Positions 13,201 through 23,399 of a DNA stretch of 64,000 bases are shown one piece after another. Each line of letters opens with the position of its first letter. Within the stretch, counting starts at the first letter, position 1. The notes below the pieces were generated by a model. It did no database searches. It saw nothing but the letters and a program-made list of their open reading frames with translations, and was not told where the DNA came from. The position numbers and the translations under genes were made by a program. The stretch covers positions 2,542,001-2,606,000 of the forward strand of contig NC_063021.1 in the NCBI RefSeq assembly GCF_020509005.1, read 5' to 3'. Source of the DNA: Fulvia fulva. Its lineage: Eukaryota > Ascomycota > Dothideomycetes > Mycosphaerellales > Mycosphaerellaceae.

Positions 13201-14795
13201 CTATAGTACGTCGATCCTAGTCGGTTAGTATAAAAGCCTATTTCAAGTAGTCTATACTAGAATCCCGTAAGGCTTAACGCTAGTACCTATCCTATTCCTC
13301 TTCTTTATAGCGACGCTACTCCTAGCCCTAGAATCCTAGAACACCGCTACGAGCGGCTTAGTAGACGATACGAACATCCTAGCGTAGTCTTCCTCGACTA
13401 AGGAGAACTATAGGCTACTAGAAGAGAAGTACAAAATCTACGAGGACTAGGCTAGGAGGTACGGGGCTCGGTTTGCCCTAGAAAAGTACAATCTAATATA
13501 CTTTACGCGCCGGCCACGGTTCTATAATATATAAGCTTCTATCTAGATATAGGGGCACACGACTAACCCGGTAGATAAGCTTAGGATCCTCGGACTATAG
13601 GTAAACCCGGCGCTACGGTAGAGGAAGTACGTATAGGTAATATTACGGAAAGCTAAACAGAATATAGTATTATACTAGAGGCTTACTACGTCTATATAGG
13701 GCGCGGACTTTCGGTAGTTACGACTTCTATATACGGCTATTATACGGCTAGTCCTTACCTATAGTAGCTAAGTGTAGTCCTTAGGCGAGAGGGCCTGCCT
13801 ATCGAAGGGACTCGCCGCGCCGCTAGCGAAGATCTAAAACTAATGCCTAAGGAAGGTTACCGGGGTATACAAGTCGACGCTAATAAGGATACTTAAGTAC
13901 GAGACCGCTATACCGCCGATCGACCTATATATCTAGGGACTACGGACCTCCTACTTAGGTAAGTCGGTACAGTACCTAGTATAGAAGGTCATCGCTAGTA
14001 TAGTCGTAAGGGCCCGCGAATTAGTACTATCGTATAAGGGCATTCGACTCGGAAACGAGCCGAACTACCGGGTAAGGGACGAATAGCTAGTAATACGGTA
14101 GGAAGGTAAGAAGTCGTTTATAGAGCAACTATAGAAAGAGAGGTAGAATAACTAGGGTATAGGGCATAGTAGACGCCCTTAGCTAGCGGGACAACCTAAG
14201 GAATAGTTAGCTACGAAATCCGCGGTCAAGCACCCCCCGAAGCTTATCTACTACCGCCTTACGAGGGTATAGAGTAGTATAGTGACCTAACTACGAAGCG
14301 AACACATCGGCCTCTAGGGGTACCTATTATAGAGGAAGGTTCTAGGATATACAAATACTAGCTACCCCTACGGCTATTGCTCCTAGAACGTACGGTACGT
14401 ACTCCTCGTCTATCCGAGGTAGTCGCTAGGAAGGGGGGAGTAGATAGTAAAGGCGAGGAACCGGACGATTAGGGCACTTCTTAACAACGCTAAGGACCTA
14501 CGGGGTATTACGAACTAGATACTAGAGAAGGGCTAGCTAGAACAGTATAGCCTAGTAGGAGCAGTATAGGAAGAGAGGGTAGGACGTAGCGCGACGAGAC
14601 CGGCTAGAAGCGGGGGCTAACGGGGTAGTAATATAGACTACGTACGTTTAGAGGGAAAGCTAATCTAGATAAGGAGTAGTCGGGGGCGGGAAGGGTTTTC
14701 ACCTCTTCGGGTTTTACTTTGTATATAACAATAGATATATACCTATATAGGCCGAATAGGGTCCTAGAATAGGGAAAGAACAAATCTATCTCTAT
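10251..14795 (+). mobile_element. L2 LINE copy C, with both ORFs recognisable, RIP-degraded
   Basis: Second non-LTR family, with four copies in the window. The 5' part is the same as the copy at 35261. A degenerate ORF1 (about 10740-11690) ends in a knuckle region reading C-F-K-C-Q-Q-Y-R-H. ORF2 (about 11700-14630) has an endonuclease N-terminus, then a reverse transcriptase with FVDD-type VDD at about 13360-13370. A C-terminal Cys/His block follows near 14360-14420. About 390 bp present in copy A (roughly 42677-43062) are missing at about 12413-12420. It ends in a short TCTATCT tail. TAG codons throughout mean no protein. No target duplication could be seen. Confidence 0.85.
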
Positions 14796-17700
14796 AACTA
14801 CGAGGACAAGTTCAAGGCGTTCGACCTTAAGTACGGTAAGACCGGTAACGGTAATAAGACCTAAGGTAATAAGAAGACTACTAAGGGTAACGACGATAAG
14901 AAGGATACGGTTTCGGATAGTAGCGACAACAGTACTAACCCGAACGCTAAGACTAAGTAGGCTGATCGACCTTAGGCATTTTAGTATATATAACCTTTAG
15001 ATACTACTTACGCCTAGGAATGTATCGATTAGAATCGGTGCTTAAAATACGAATAAGAAGGTCACCGCCGTATTGATACCGATTAGTACCCCCTTCGAGA
15101 TGTCGCCCGCCGCCTATTTACGCTAGGCTATAACCTAAGTAATAACCGCCGTAACGGTAGTAATAGTAGTAACGCTAATAATACCGGCGGCGCGGGAAAC
15201 GCCTAGTCTACTCCGTAAGCGCAACACGTAGTAGACCGTACGAGTTAGAGTCACGAGAAAACAAGAAAAAGTATAAATATAGATATAGGCCTCCTAAGAG
15301 AGGCAAGGTTTTAAGTATATCGGCATACTCCCTACTAGCTACAAACTACTCTATAGATAAACACAATCCGGTAATAGCTTCTTATCTAGTTATACTATAT
15401 ATAGTGAATAGAAAGATCCCTACTCAAACCCTTTATAATAATAGTACTAACTCTACGTACTTTAATATCGACTTGACGTATAAGAATAACCTTAATATAA
15501 TATAGCTACCTAATCCGTTAGGGCTGATATTAGTAGCTAGCCGACCTACTAGTAACCTTATTACTTATAGAATAACGGCACAGATTCAGATCGGTAACTA
15601 CGTAGAGACTAGGTCTAGCTACTACGTATTACTAGAATACGATATAGTCCTTAGCCTTCTCTAGTACGACGAGTATTAACCTACGTTCTACTATACGTTA
15701 GGAACTATAACCCTATTCTTACTATATTGTCTATAGAACTATATACTAGGAACTGAACTAGTATACGTATAGTCTATTACCGATAAGGGTATTATACTAA
15801 TAGGCGTTCTTTAGACCGAGATACTAGTACTAGAGAGTTCGCGACCTTAAGCTCTATCTAATTACGTCAAACCCTACGTAGAGGATAAAGACGAACTTAT
15901 AGTAGTATAGGAGACGTATATAACGAAGGTAGTAATACGATATACCGTCGATATCTACGTTAAACCGGAACCGTCTTATTACGTCTACTAGCTACTACCT
16001 ACCGATAGGGTTAAAACACTTAAGCGCCTAGCGCGTCGAACGAAGAAAGAACTAAAGGTCGAGACTAAGCCAGAGATCGATACCAAGCCTATTAATATAG
16101 AAGCACTCCGGCGTATAAGCCGGAGGAAGGGCTAGAAAGTATATATAATATAGATGTTTAATCTAAAAGAAGATCTTAATAAGTAAGTCGCGCGAGACCC
16201 GCTATCCGCGTATACACTAAAGGCTTTTAGTATAAGAGCGAAGCTAGTACTAGGAGGTAGCGCGGCGATGTTAGTAGATACTAATACTTCAGAAAATATA
16301 GATAGATAGGAGGAGCCCTAGGGTGACTATACCTAGCGGTAACTTAACGCCTCTACTATATTAGCTAACGACTATTAACGTTTTATAAACGGTAAGGACA
16401 AAGACTAGGATCCTATCCCTTTGTTACTAGTCGAGTTTAGGGAAATGGCTAGGCTATTTAGCCGTAAGGAAGTAGATAAGGTCCTACCGCGACGGCCTAG
16501 CGTAGACTATAAGATCAAGCTAAAGAATTGTTAGACACCGCTATTTCGAAGACTATACTCCTTCTCTATATAAGAGAACGAGGTGATTAAGAAGTAGATC
16601 GACGACTAACTTAAGAAAGGTTTTATTTAGAGAGGCGTATTACTAGTAGTAGCACCTTTTCTAATAGTTAAAAAGCCGGGTATAGGGCTACGAGTATACG
16701 TAGACTATAGAGCTCTAAACGCGCTTACGACGAAGAGTCGCTACCCGATTCCACTATTTTAAGAGACCTTAGATCGTATTACTAGCGCGTAATAGTTCAC
16801 TAAGCTAGATGTTATCGCTACGTTTAATCGCATCCGTATTATAGTAGGAGACGAGTAGAAAACGGCCTTTACTACTAGATATAGGTAGTTTAAGTACGTA
16901 GTTATACCCTTTGGACTATATAATATACTAGGAACGTTTTAGTCATTTATAAACGACATACTAAGGGAGTTTCTAGATGACTTCGTATTATATTACCTTA
17001 ATAACGCACTTGTCTTTAGTAAGACAAGAGAAGAGTATGTCTAATATATCCTAAAGATTCTACGAAAGCTAGATACCGCCGGGCTCTAGTTAGATATTAA
17101 CAAATAGGAGTTCTTTAGACACGAGACTACTTATCTAGGTGTTATTATTATAAATAAGGGCATTAAGATAGACCTAGCTAAGATAAATACGTTAAGAATT
17201 GGCCTATACCCGTAAATATCACCGACATCTTATCGTTTATAGGGTTTACTAACTTCTACCGTAGGTTTATTAAGGAGTTTAGTAAGATCTACTTACCTAT
17301 AACGAAGCTTACGAGGAAGAATGTCCTATAGGACTAGTCTCTAGTATATTAATAGGCGTTCGAGGCGTTAAAGTAAGCATTTATTAATACGCCTACCTTA
17401 AAGCACTTCTACCTAGGGCGAGAGACTATTCTAGAAACAGATACCTTAGATTACGTAATAGTAGTAGTACTCTTATAACGTAACGAGCGAAGAGTATTAC
17501 ATCCTATTACTTATATATCTAAGAAGATAGATCCCTAGTAATATAACTACGATATCTATGATAAGGAGCTCCTAGCTATTATAGAAGCTTTTAAGGAATA
17601 GTAACCGGAGCTAACTATTAACGAATACGGCACCGACGATTATAAGAATCTACTAGACCCGGAATCTAAGGACAAGCAGACGCTTATATACTCCGATTAT

Positions 17701-18244
17701 AAGAACCTCGAATAGTTTATAAGCACGAAGCAATTGAACCGTAGATAAGCTCGCTAGGCCGAGTTTCTCTCGTAGTTCTTCTTTAAGATTGTCTATAGGC
17801 TAGGAGTTTAAGGTACTAAGCTAGATAGCTTAACCCGACGTTTATAGGACTTACTAAAGCCTAGAGACCTAGATGACCCACGAAACTAATAGTAGCATTA
17901 GGTAATACTAGGCCTAGATCGTATCCTAAACCTATCGTCTACTAGAGTATTATCGGTATATACTAATAACGTTATAACCCCGCTTACGACCGCTATTCGA
18001 GGACTCTATACTTAACTAGAGGCTAAGAAAGCCGTTTAATAGCTAGAACGAGATGAACTACATACCTTACTAAGGAAGTACCGTATCGATAACCGTTATA
18101 TAGTCCTAGTCGGAGGTATAATATATATTAAGAATATATATAGTAGTTATAGCCTATTCGTTCCTCCGGAGTTAGAAGACAATCTAGATAAAGGTGAAAT
18201 CCCGGTACGTACTCGTATTATATAGGCTTTCTACGACTATATAG
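14796..18244 (+). pseudogene. Ty3/Gypsy gag end and pol (protease, RT, RNase H), segment 1
   Basis: Conceptual translation shows the end of gag with a CCHC-like knuckle (about 15010-15075, R-C-L-K-C/Y-x-x-E-G-H-R). An aspartic-protease-like region follows near 15400-15700. The reverse transcriptase spans about 16540-17100, with F-T-K-L-D, A-F-T-T-R and P-F-G-L blocks. RNase H lies about 17390-17620. The RT catalytic box now reads YLNN at 16994-17005 instead of YLDD, both changes being TG to TA. The frame resumes at 23400 after the inserted LINE, with the join falling in the linker before the integrase zinc-binding region. Non-functional. Confidence 0.85.
18229..18244 (+). repeat. Target-site duplication, left copy (16 bp)
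   Basis: TTCTACGACTATATAG, identical to 23384-23399 on the other side of the intact LINE. It is Gypsy pol sequence duplicated by the insertion. Confidence 0.95.
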
Positions 18245-18437
18245 ATAGATAGATATTTCATTAAGCTGTTGTAGTGCCCTTTGGCCTATGCAGCTATGCT
18301 ATCTTGTTTTTGTATATATAGAGGGGAAACCGTGTTGGTGAAAACCCCTCCTCCTTCCCGCCTGTCTTTTCCTCCTCGTTGTCGTCTTAAATTTCCCTTG
18401 TTAGGGGTACGCTAGTGTCATGGGCCTGCCCTGATGA

Positions 18438-21400
18438 CTACCCTATCTGCAACCCCCCTCGCTTCCGCCTCTTGTCTATCCACTCCTCCGTCTCGCTCGC
18501 GAGGCTAAACTGCTGGAGGTATCCCTGCTGTAGTATCCACCGAGAGATTCGGCGAATGTTGCCTTTGTCCCTAATAATTGACTTGTAGTCTCTCCTTCCC
18601 GCTTGGTGCCTCCAATTTCCCCTGCCTCTCGCCCACTGCGGGCATCGTAGTAGCATATGTTCTGGGTTTTGCGATGGGTAGCCACACTGGCAGGCTGGGC
18701 TATAGATGTCTAGTGCGCGTCTTCTGAACAGGTAGGCCCTTAATCCAATGTGTTCGGACCTGATTTGGATCGCTATGCTTGCTTCGGCCCTTGTCAGGTC
18801 CCTATATAGCTGGTAATTGTGTCTCTGGAAGGCTCGGAGCGCTATCGGGCCTGTTGTCTTAGGGGGCTTCCTTTTCCAGTCCTGCTCCCATAGGCAGCTC
18901 GCTATCTGTTCCGCTAGGTTTTGGGTCTTAGCCTTGCTCCCGCCGGCCTGGCGAGTCCTACGCTCCTCCTCCTTTCGTGCTAGCCATTCGGTGCTTGTCT
19001 GTACGGCCGTAAAGGTCGTAAGGTCATCCTCTTTTTGGCTTGTCCTATATCCTGCCCCTCTCCGGTAGCGGCTTTCTATCTTATTCTTTGCCTCCTGGAT
19101 CGTGGTTTGTGCTAGGTAACCTGTCGTCTTTGCCGCGTATTGAATTCTCATTCCCCGGATGTACTGGCCGATTGGTGGTATTCCTGTCTCCATTTCTACC
19201 GTGCTTGTTGACGTTGTCTTGTATGCGCCTAGTACCCTACGTAGGTTGCCTGCCTGTGTCCTGTTTAGGGGTTGCTCTATCCGTTTCGGGATCGGCTTGC
19301 CTGCGCCTCCTGTTCCCCAAATCTGTGCCCCGTACAACATAGCTGGTCTGACGATCGCCTTATACATTACTCTTGCCTTGTCGAATGTTGCTCCCCATGT
19401 AGATGCCGTAAGCCTCTTTATCGAGGCTTCATTGACTTGCGCTCGACTCTGGGCTTTCTTAATCTGTACATTCCAGCTTAGCTTCGGGTCGAGCCAGATC
19501 CCTAGTACTCGTAGCTCCGCTGATGGCTTGGTCTCGTAGCCTTGGATTCTTACCGCCGCCTTCATATTATGGTGTGTTCTCGCTTTACTGAAGTGTATAA
19601 GTTGGTACTTTTCAGGGGCGAACCGGGCACCATGCTTCTTTGCCCACTCCTCGCATTTCTTGTGCCTATCTTCAAGGAGGCGACAGTTCTCTTCTGTCGA
19701 GTCTGACCAGGCTAGGATGTTTGTATCGTCTACGAACCCCGATGCTGAGGTTTGCGGAGAGGTGAGTAGGGGGATTAGATCCGACATAAATATTAGAAAC
19801 AGGATAGGGGAGAGAGTAGATCCCTGAGGTATTCCAGTCTCTGCCTTCACCGGGTCGGACGTGTACCTTCCTAGGACTAGGTATGTCGTCCGTTCCTGGA
19901 GAAAGGAGAAGACGAACGACGTTGCCCACTGGGGGATGCCTTTCTGCTGTAGGATATGTATTAGCCTTTGGTGTGAGACGTTGTCGAAGGCCCCTGCGAT
20001 GTCGAGGGATAGTAAGGACGCCGCTCGGTTCCTGCCGTAGTGCCAGAGGGTCTGGATTTGCTCCGTAATTAGCTCCATTGCTGTTAGTGTCGATCGCTGG
20101 CTTCTTCCCCCCATCTGTGTTGCTGGGAGTACGTGGTTGTCCTCGGCAAGCTGCGTAAGTCTCTGGGCTACTATCTTTTCTAGGACCTTCCCTATCGTAT
20201 TTAGAAGTGCTATTGGTCTGTACGACTTGGGCTGAGTATAGTCTTCCTTCTGTGGCTTGCGTAGCACTACTGTCATAGACTCTCTGTACGGCTTCGGGTG
20301 ATACCCTAGCCGTAGGCACGCGGTAAATAGGTTTGCAAGGCTCGGCGCGATCTCTTCTCTACACTCTTTTAGCAGTACGTTTGGTATCCTGTCTGGGCCT
20401 GGGGCTTTTCGTCCCTTTAGCTTACTTATGACTCCTGTTACTGTGTTAGGGCTAACCGCCCAATCCATGTCCAGGGGTTCCGGGTATGTGCTCGGGTCGA
20501 TGTCCGTAAGGTCTGCCTCTACTTGCGTCGAAAAGAAATGGTCGGCTAACGCTTTTGCCTTGCCCCGGGGCGTAGCCTGGGCAATCCCTTCGCGGTCTAC
20601 GATTGGGGGGAAGTGAGGGGCTTGTTGCTCTTCAGGTAGTCGTGCCCATTTAGCAAGTCTCCACATCTGTTCCGGGTTTTCTGTAACGAGCCCGATCGTC
20701 GCTCTCCAGTCCTGCAGCTTATCGCGTCTTATCTGTGCCTTCTTCTCTTGTGTCGCGTGGCAGTATTGCTCCCACGTCTCTTGGGTGTGCTCCTTCGTCC
20801 ACTGTCGCCTTGCCCTTCTAGCCTCCCTTACCTTCGTAGAGCATTCAGGGGTCCAGAAGGCCTTCTGCTGCGTTGAGGGCCGGAGTAACGGCGTGTATTG
20901 TTCCGCTGCTTGCCATATGACCGAGGTAATCTGTTCCGCTGCTTGATCTAGCTGAGCTGTCGTCTCGAGTTCTCTATGCTGTGGTAGGTTCGCTATTAGG
21001 AAGCCTCTTATGTCGTCCCAGCGTGCCTTCTTCCAGTTACGGCGTGGTTCGTTTGCTGGCTCCTCTATCGCCTTCACCCCTAGCGTCGTTTGGATAGGGA
21101 TATGGTCTGAGGAGGCTTCTAGCGCGTAGTTCGGTCGGCATTGGACTAGTCTCTCTTCAAGTTCTCGTGATAGAAAGCATAGGTCGATCGTGCTTGCACT
21201 AGTACGGGCCTTCCACGTCTCTGTTCCCTTTGGTGTTACTAAGGCCATTCCGTAGCGTGCGGTTATGTCCAGTAGCTTCCCCCCTAGAAATGCGTGCGGG
21301 GGAGTGAATTCGAGTCCCCACTGTGGGTGGTGGAGGTTGAAGTCGCCGAGGAGTACTTGCTTCGTGTCTTGGCTTAGGGTCCGCTCTAGGTGGGCGAGGG

Positions 21401-21791
21401 TTCCTAGTTCCCTACTCGTCCGACCCCGCGGTGGCGGGTTGTAAACGTTATGGATCTGGATAGGGCCTTGTGTCGTGTCGATCTGGATTGATGTTATGTC
21501 TCCTAGGTTGCCCTGCTGCGGTAGTATAACCTTCCACGACTCAAGGTCTATAGTCTTGCTTACGTATATACATGTCCTCGGGTTGACGCCTCGTTGGCCC
21601 GCGATTACGGTGTGGTATCTCCGGTCATTACAAGTGGCTGGGAGTCCTACGTAGGGGTTGATCCATGGTTCCTGTACCGCAATAACGTGGTGCCGTAGCG
21701 GGTCTAGCTCTTGTAGAAAGTGGCGCTGGACCTTGTCCCTACTTTTGTTTACGTTGTACTGTACGATAGTGATGTCGTCGTATAGTATCAT
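18438..21791 (-). CDS. LINE ORF2: endonuclease / reverse transcriptase, 1117 aa
   Basis: Predicted to nick chromosomal DNA and copy element RNA at the nick (target-primed reverse transcription). Residues 1-235 form an exonuclease/endonuclease/phosphatase domain: N13, E41 in Q-E-P-W, D150 and N152 in G-D-F-N-L-H-H, D203 in T-I-D-L, and S-D-H at 228-230. The reverse transcriptase spans about 455-770, with K-A-P-G-P-D near 462, D597 in S-L-D-I-A-G-A-F-D, G-I-P-Q-G-S near 653, and catalytic F-V-D-D at 686-689. All expected catalytic residues are present. A C-terminal C-x-C-x8-H-x4-C motif (C1034, C1036, H1045, C1050) is typical of these fungal LINEs. No RNase H domain is evident. The start ATG overlaps the ORF1 stop as ATGA, so translation probably depends on reinitiation or coupling. 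No stop or frameshift was seen. Confidence 0.95.
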   Translation of the reverse strand: MILYDDITIVQYNVNKSRDKVQRHFLQELDPLRHHVIAVQEPWINPYVGLPATCNDRRYHTVIAGQRGVNPRTCIYVSKTIDLESWKVILPQQGNLGDITSIQIDTTQGPIQIHNVYNPPPRGRTSRELGTLAHLERTLSQDTKQVLLGDFNLHHPQWGLEFTPPHAFLGGKLLDITARYGMALVTPKGTETWKARTSASTIDLCFLSRELEERLVQCRPNYALEASSDHIPIQTTLGVKAIEEPANEPRRNWKKARWDDIRGFLIANLPQHRELETTAQLDQAAEQITSVIWQAAEQYTPLLRPSTQQKAFWTPECSTKVREARRARRQWTKEHTQETWEQYCHATQEKKAQIRRDKLQDWRATIGLVTENPEQMWRLAKWARLPEEQQAPHFPPIVDREGIAQATPRGKAKALADHFFSTQVEADLTDIDPSTYPEPLDMDWAVSPNTVTGVISKLKGRKAPGPDRIPNVLLKECREEIAPSLANLFTACLRLGYHPKPYRESMTVVLRKPQKEDYTQPKSYRPIALLNTIGKVLEKIVAQRLTQLAEDNHVLPATQMGGRSQRSTLTAMELITEQIQTLWHYGRNRAASLLSLDIAGAFDNVSHQRLIHILQQKGIPQWATSFVFSFLQERTTYLVLGRYTSDPVKAETGIPQGSTLSPILFLIFMSDLIPLLTSPQTSASGFVDDTNILAWSDSTEENCRLLEDRHKKCEEWAKKHGARFAPEKYQLIHFSKARTHHNMKAAVRIQGYETKPSAELRVLGIWLDPKLSWNVQIKKAQSRAQVNEASIKRLTASTWGATFDKARVMYKAIVRPAMLYGAQIWGTGGAGKPIPKRIEQPLNRTQAGNLRRVLGAYKTTSTSTVEMETGIPPIGQYIRGMRIQYAAKTTGYLAQTTIQEAKNKIESRYRRGAGYRTSQKEDDLTTFTAVQTSTEWLARKEEERRTRQAGGSKAKTQNLAEQIASCLWEQDWKRKPPKTTGPIALRAFQRHNYQLYRDLTRAEASIAIQIRSEHIGLRAYLFRRRALDIYSPACQCGYPSQNPEHMLLRCPQWARGRGNWRHQAGRRDYKSIIRDKGNIRRISRWILQQGYLQQFSLASETEEWIDKRRKRGGLQIG

Positions 21792-23137
21792 TCGTTATCC
21801 GTGAGGTCCATTTCCGTGCTGACCTGCTGTGTCTCCTGAGCCTGTATCTCGCTGTCCGGCTGGCCCTGGGGCCGCTGGGGCGCCCCAAAGATTCGCATTT
21901 GGCCTAGTTCGTTGGCTGCCCGGTTAAGGTGTCGAGGCCGACCGGGAGGTGGATGCGTTTGCGGTTGGGTTCCCTTGTTCGTCTCTTCTGCCCTCTTCCT
22001 TTTGCTCGGCTCGAAGCCCTTGTACACGGTAGGTCCCTCCTGTTGTCGTTGGGGGTACCTAGCTGGTGTAGAGATCCTTGCTTGTCTCGCTCGTTCTTGT
22101 GCTGCTATTCTAGCCGGGCATTGGCTTGAATACGCTGGGTGCCTTCTGCCGCAGCATGCGCACCTGCTCTCCTTTTTTGGGCATTCCCTTCCCTGGTGTG
22201 GGCCTGCGCAGTGAGGACACCTTGGGGTCTTCTCCCCGCATTTTGAGGCTATGTGACCGTACTGTTGGCATTGGAAGCATTGTAGTACCCTGTGGCTGCT
22301 CTGATGGATCTCCGTGTCCATTCTCTCGCAGTTCCAGAATAGCCCATTGTCTAATATCTGGTTAGCTTGTTCCGCTGTCTCTACCCAAATAATAAGCGAT
22401 GAATGCGTCTTTTCTCGGTCTACTGTCTTGTGCAGCCATGCCGCCTTCGTTAGTCGTACTCCTGGGGAGGTGTTCTGGTTCTGTACTTGGAGGTGGGGAA
22501 GGTCTTCGACCTTGAATGTCCTAGGGACCCCGTGGGCGATGACGGTATACTGTTGGTGGGAGACTCGTGCCGACTTCGCGACTTTAGTAGTCCACTCCTT
22601 ATAGGTCTCCAGCTTTCGTCTATCAGACTCTTGTGCGGTAAAGAGTCTTACTACGCCTGTTGCTTCTACCCTCGCCCCAACTACCTCCTTTTGGCCGATT
22701 CTGTCGACAATCTCCTTGCTTGTTAGGGCTGCGATTTCTTGTTTCTCCGCCGGATCAGTAATGTATAGGCGTACCGCCTTACTTTCCTTCGGAGGGGGTT
22801 GATTCTTGCCTGCTGCTACTGTTGCCCATGTAGTTGGTTTCTGGGCTGCCTTCTGTGTTACTTGTTGGATTGTCTTCGGGATTTGGTATGATAGCGCTTT
22901 TAGCGCTCCTAGTAGCTGTGCTATGGTGTTCTTATATGCCCGGGCTGGGTGTTCGTCATCCCCTAGTAAGTTCTCCGCCTCCGTATATAGGGTCGTCCAC
23001 GCTGTGTTGTTTGTCGTTGGCCTCTGCTTTCTGTATAGTGGGCCTTGGCTTGTGTCCTGGGTTTTTTCTTGGTTTGTTCCCCGGTTTGACTCTTGGTGCA
23101 GAATGTTCGCAAGGCTATGGCTCTCGTTGGTTGCCAT
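21788..23137 (-). CDS. LINE ORF1: nucleic-acid-binding protein with three CCHC knuckles, 449 aa
   Basis: Gag-like protein expected to coat element RNA and assist retrotransposition. Three zinc knuckles lie in a row: C-x2-C-x4-H-x4-C at about 287-300 (around Q-Y-G-H-I-A), a second at 307-319 (C-P-H-C...H...C), and a third at 326-340 (C-A-C-C-G-R-R-H...C). The middle region (about 110-275) has the RRM-like character usual in such proteins. The N-terminal 60 residues are polar and probably disordered, and the C-terminal tail (340-449) is rich in Q, P and R. The stop TGA shares the ATGA with the ORF2 start. The ATG used is the first in frame giving the full-length protein. A decayed relative is encoded on the minus strand at about 57760-59000. 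Confidence 0.93.
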   Translation of the reverse strand: MATNESHSLANILHQESNRGTNQEKTQDTSQGPLYRKQRPTTNNTAWTTLYTEAENLLGDDEHPARAYKNTIAQLLGALKALSYQIPKTIQQVTQKAAQKPTTWATVAAGKNQPPPKESKAVRLYITDPAEKQEIAALTSKEIVDRIGQKEVVGARVEATGVVRLFTAQESDRRKLETYKEWTTKVAKSARVSHQQYTVIAHGVPRTFKVEDLPHLQVQNQNTSPGVRLTKAAWLHKTVDREKTHSSLIIWVETAEQANQILDNGLFWNCERMDTEIHQSSHRVLQCFQCQQYGHIASKCGEKTPRCPHCAGPHQGRECPKKESRCACCGRRHPAYSSQCPARIAAQERARQARISTPARYPQRQQEGPTVYKGFEPSKRKRAEETNKGTQPQTHPPPGRPRHLNRAANELGQMRIFGAPQRPQGQPDSEIQAQETQQVSTEMDLTDNE

Positions 23138-23383
23138 CCTTCGCTGTTGTTCGGGGTCGCGCTTCCTAATTGGGCAGTTGTCCTCCGCAACTCCGCAATT
23201 CTAGGGTCTGCCTTCAGGGGAAGGGGACCTCGGTTTTGGGGTTTTTTTTGTATCACAATTGCGCCGCCGCCAGCGCAGGCGGGTCGCTACTGCTTGAGTA
23301 GATTGCTCGTCTTGATAAGGGCTATCGATTGAATGGTCCTCGTCCTAGTACCCGAAAGAGTCGCTTCTATCGATCGAGATCAA
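23138..23383 (-). promoter_or_regulatory. LINE 5' UTR, presumed internal promoter
   Basis: This 246-bp region runs from the element 5' end to the ORF1 ATG. Full-length LINEs usually carry an internal promoter here. That role is inferred from family knowledge and no specific promoter motif was identified. It contains a poly-A run of eight (minus strand) at about 23243-23250 and a GC-rich block near 23262-23280. Confidence 0.45.
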
Positions 23384-23399
23384 TTCTACGACTATATAG
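23384..23399 (+). repeat. Target-site duplication, right copy (16 bp)
   Basis: Exact repeat of 18229-18244. Removing the LINE and one copy restores the Gypsy reading frame from RNase H into integrase. Confidence 0.95.

Larger units (their letters stand above)
18245..23383 (-). mobile_element. Complete Tad-like LINE retrotransposon, apparently intact
   Basis: A 5.1-kb non-LTR element on the minus strand, bounded by a perfect 16-bp target duplication. It has a 5' UTR (23383-23138), ORF1, an overlapping ORF2, and a 3' UTR of about 190 bp ending in a (TATC)n-type tail at 18245-18255. It shows no RIP damage: CAG, CAA and TGG codons are plentiful and both frames are fully open. Every neighbouring element is degraded. 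It interrupts a Gypsy pol. It is therefore young relative to the nest, or arrived after RIP stopped acting. The architecture (CCHC ORF1, then apurinic-type endonuclease plus RT) suits the fungal Tad/I-like group. Relatives or fragments lie at 5596, 30840 and 56146. Confidence 0.95.

Noticed and set aside
18817..23332. Many plus-strand open stretches (60-132 codons) across the intact LINE
   Set aside because: They are antisense shadows of ORF1 and ORF2. The minus-strand frames are long, contiguous and carry motifs.
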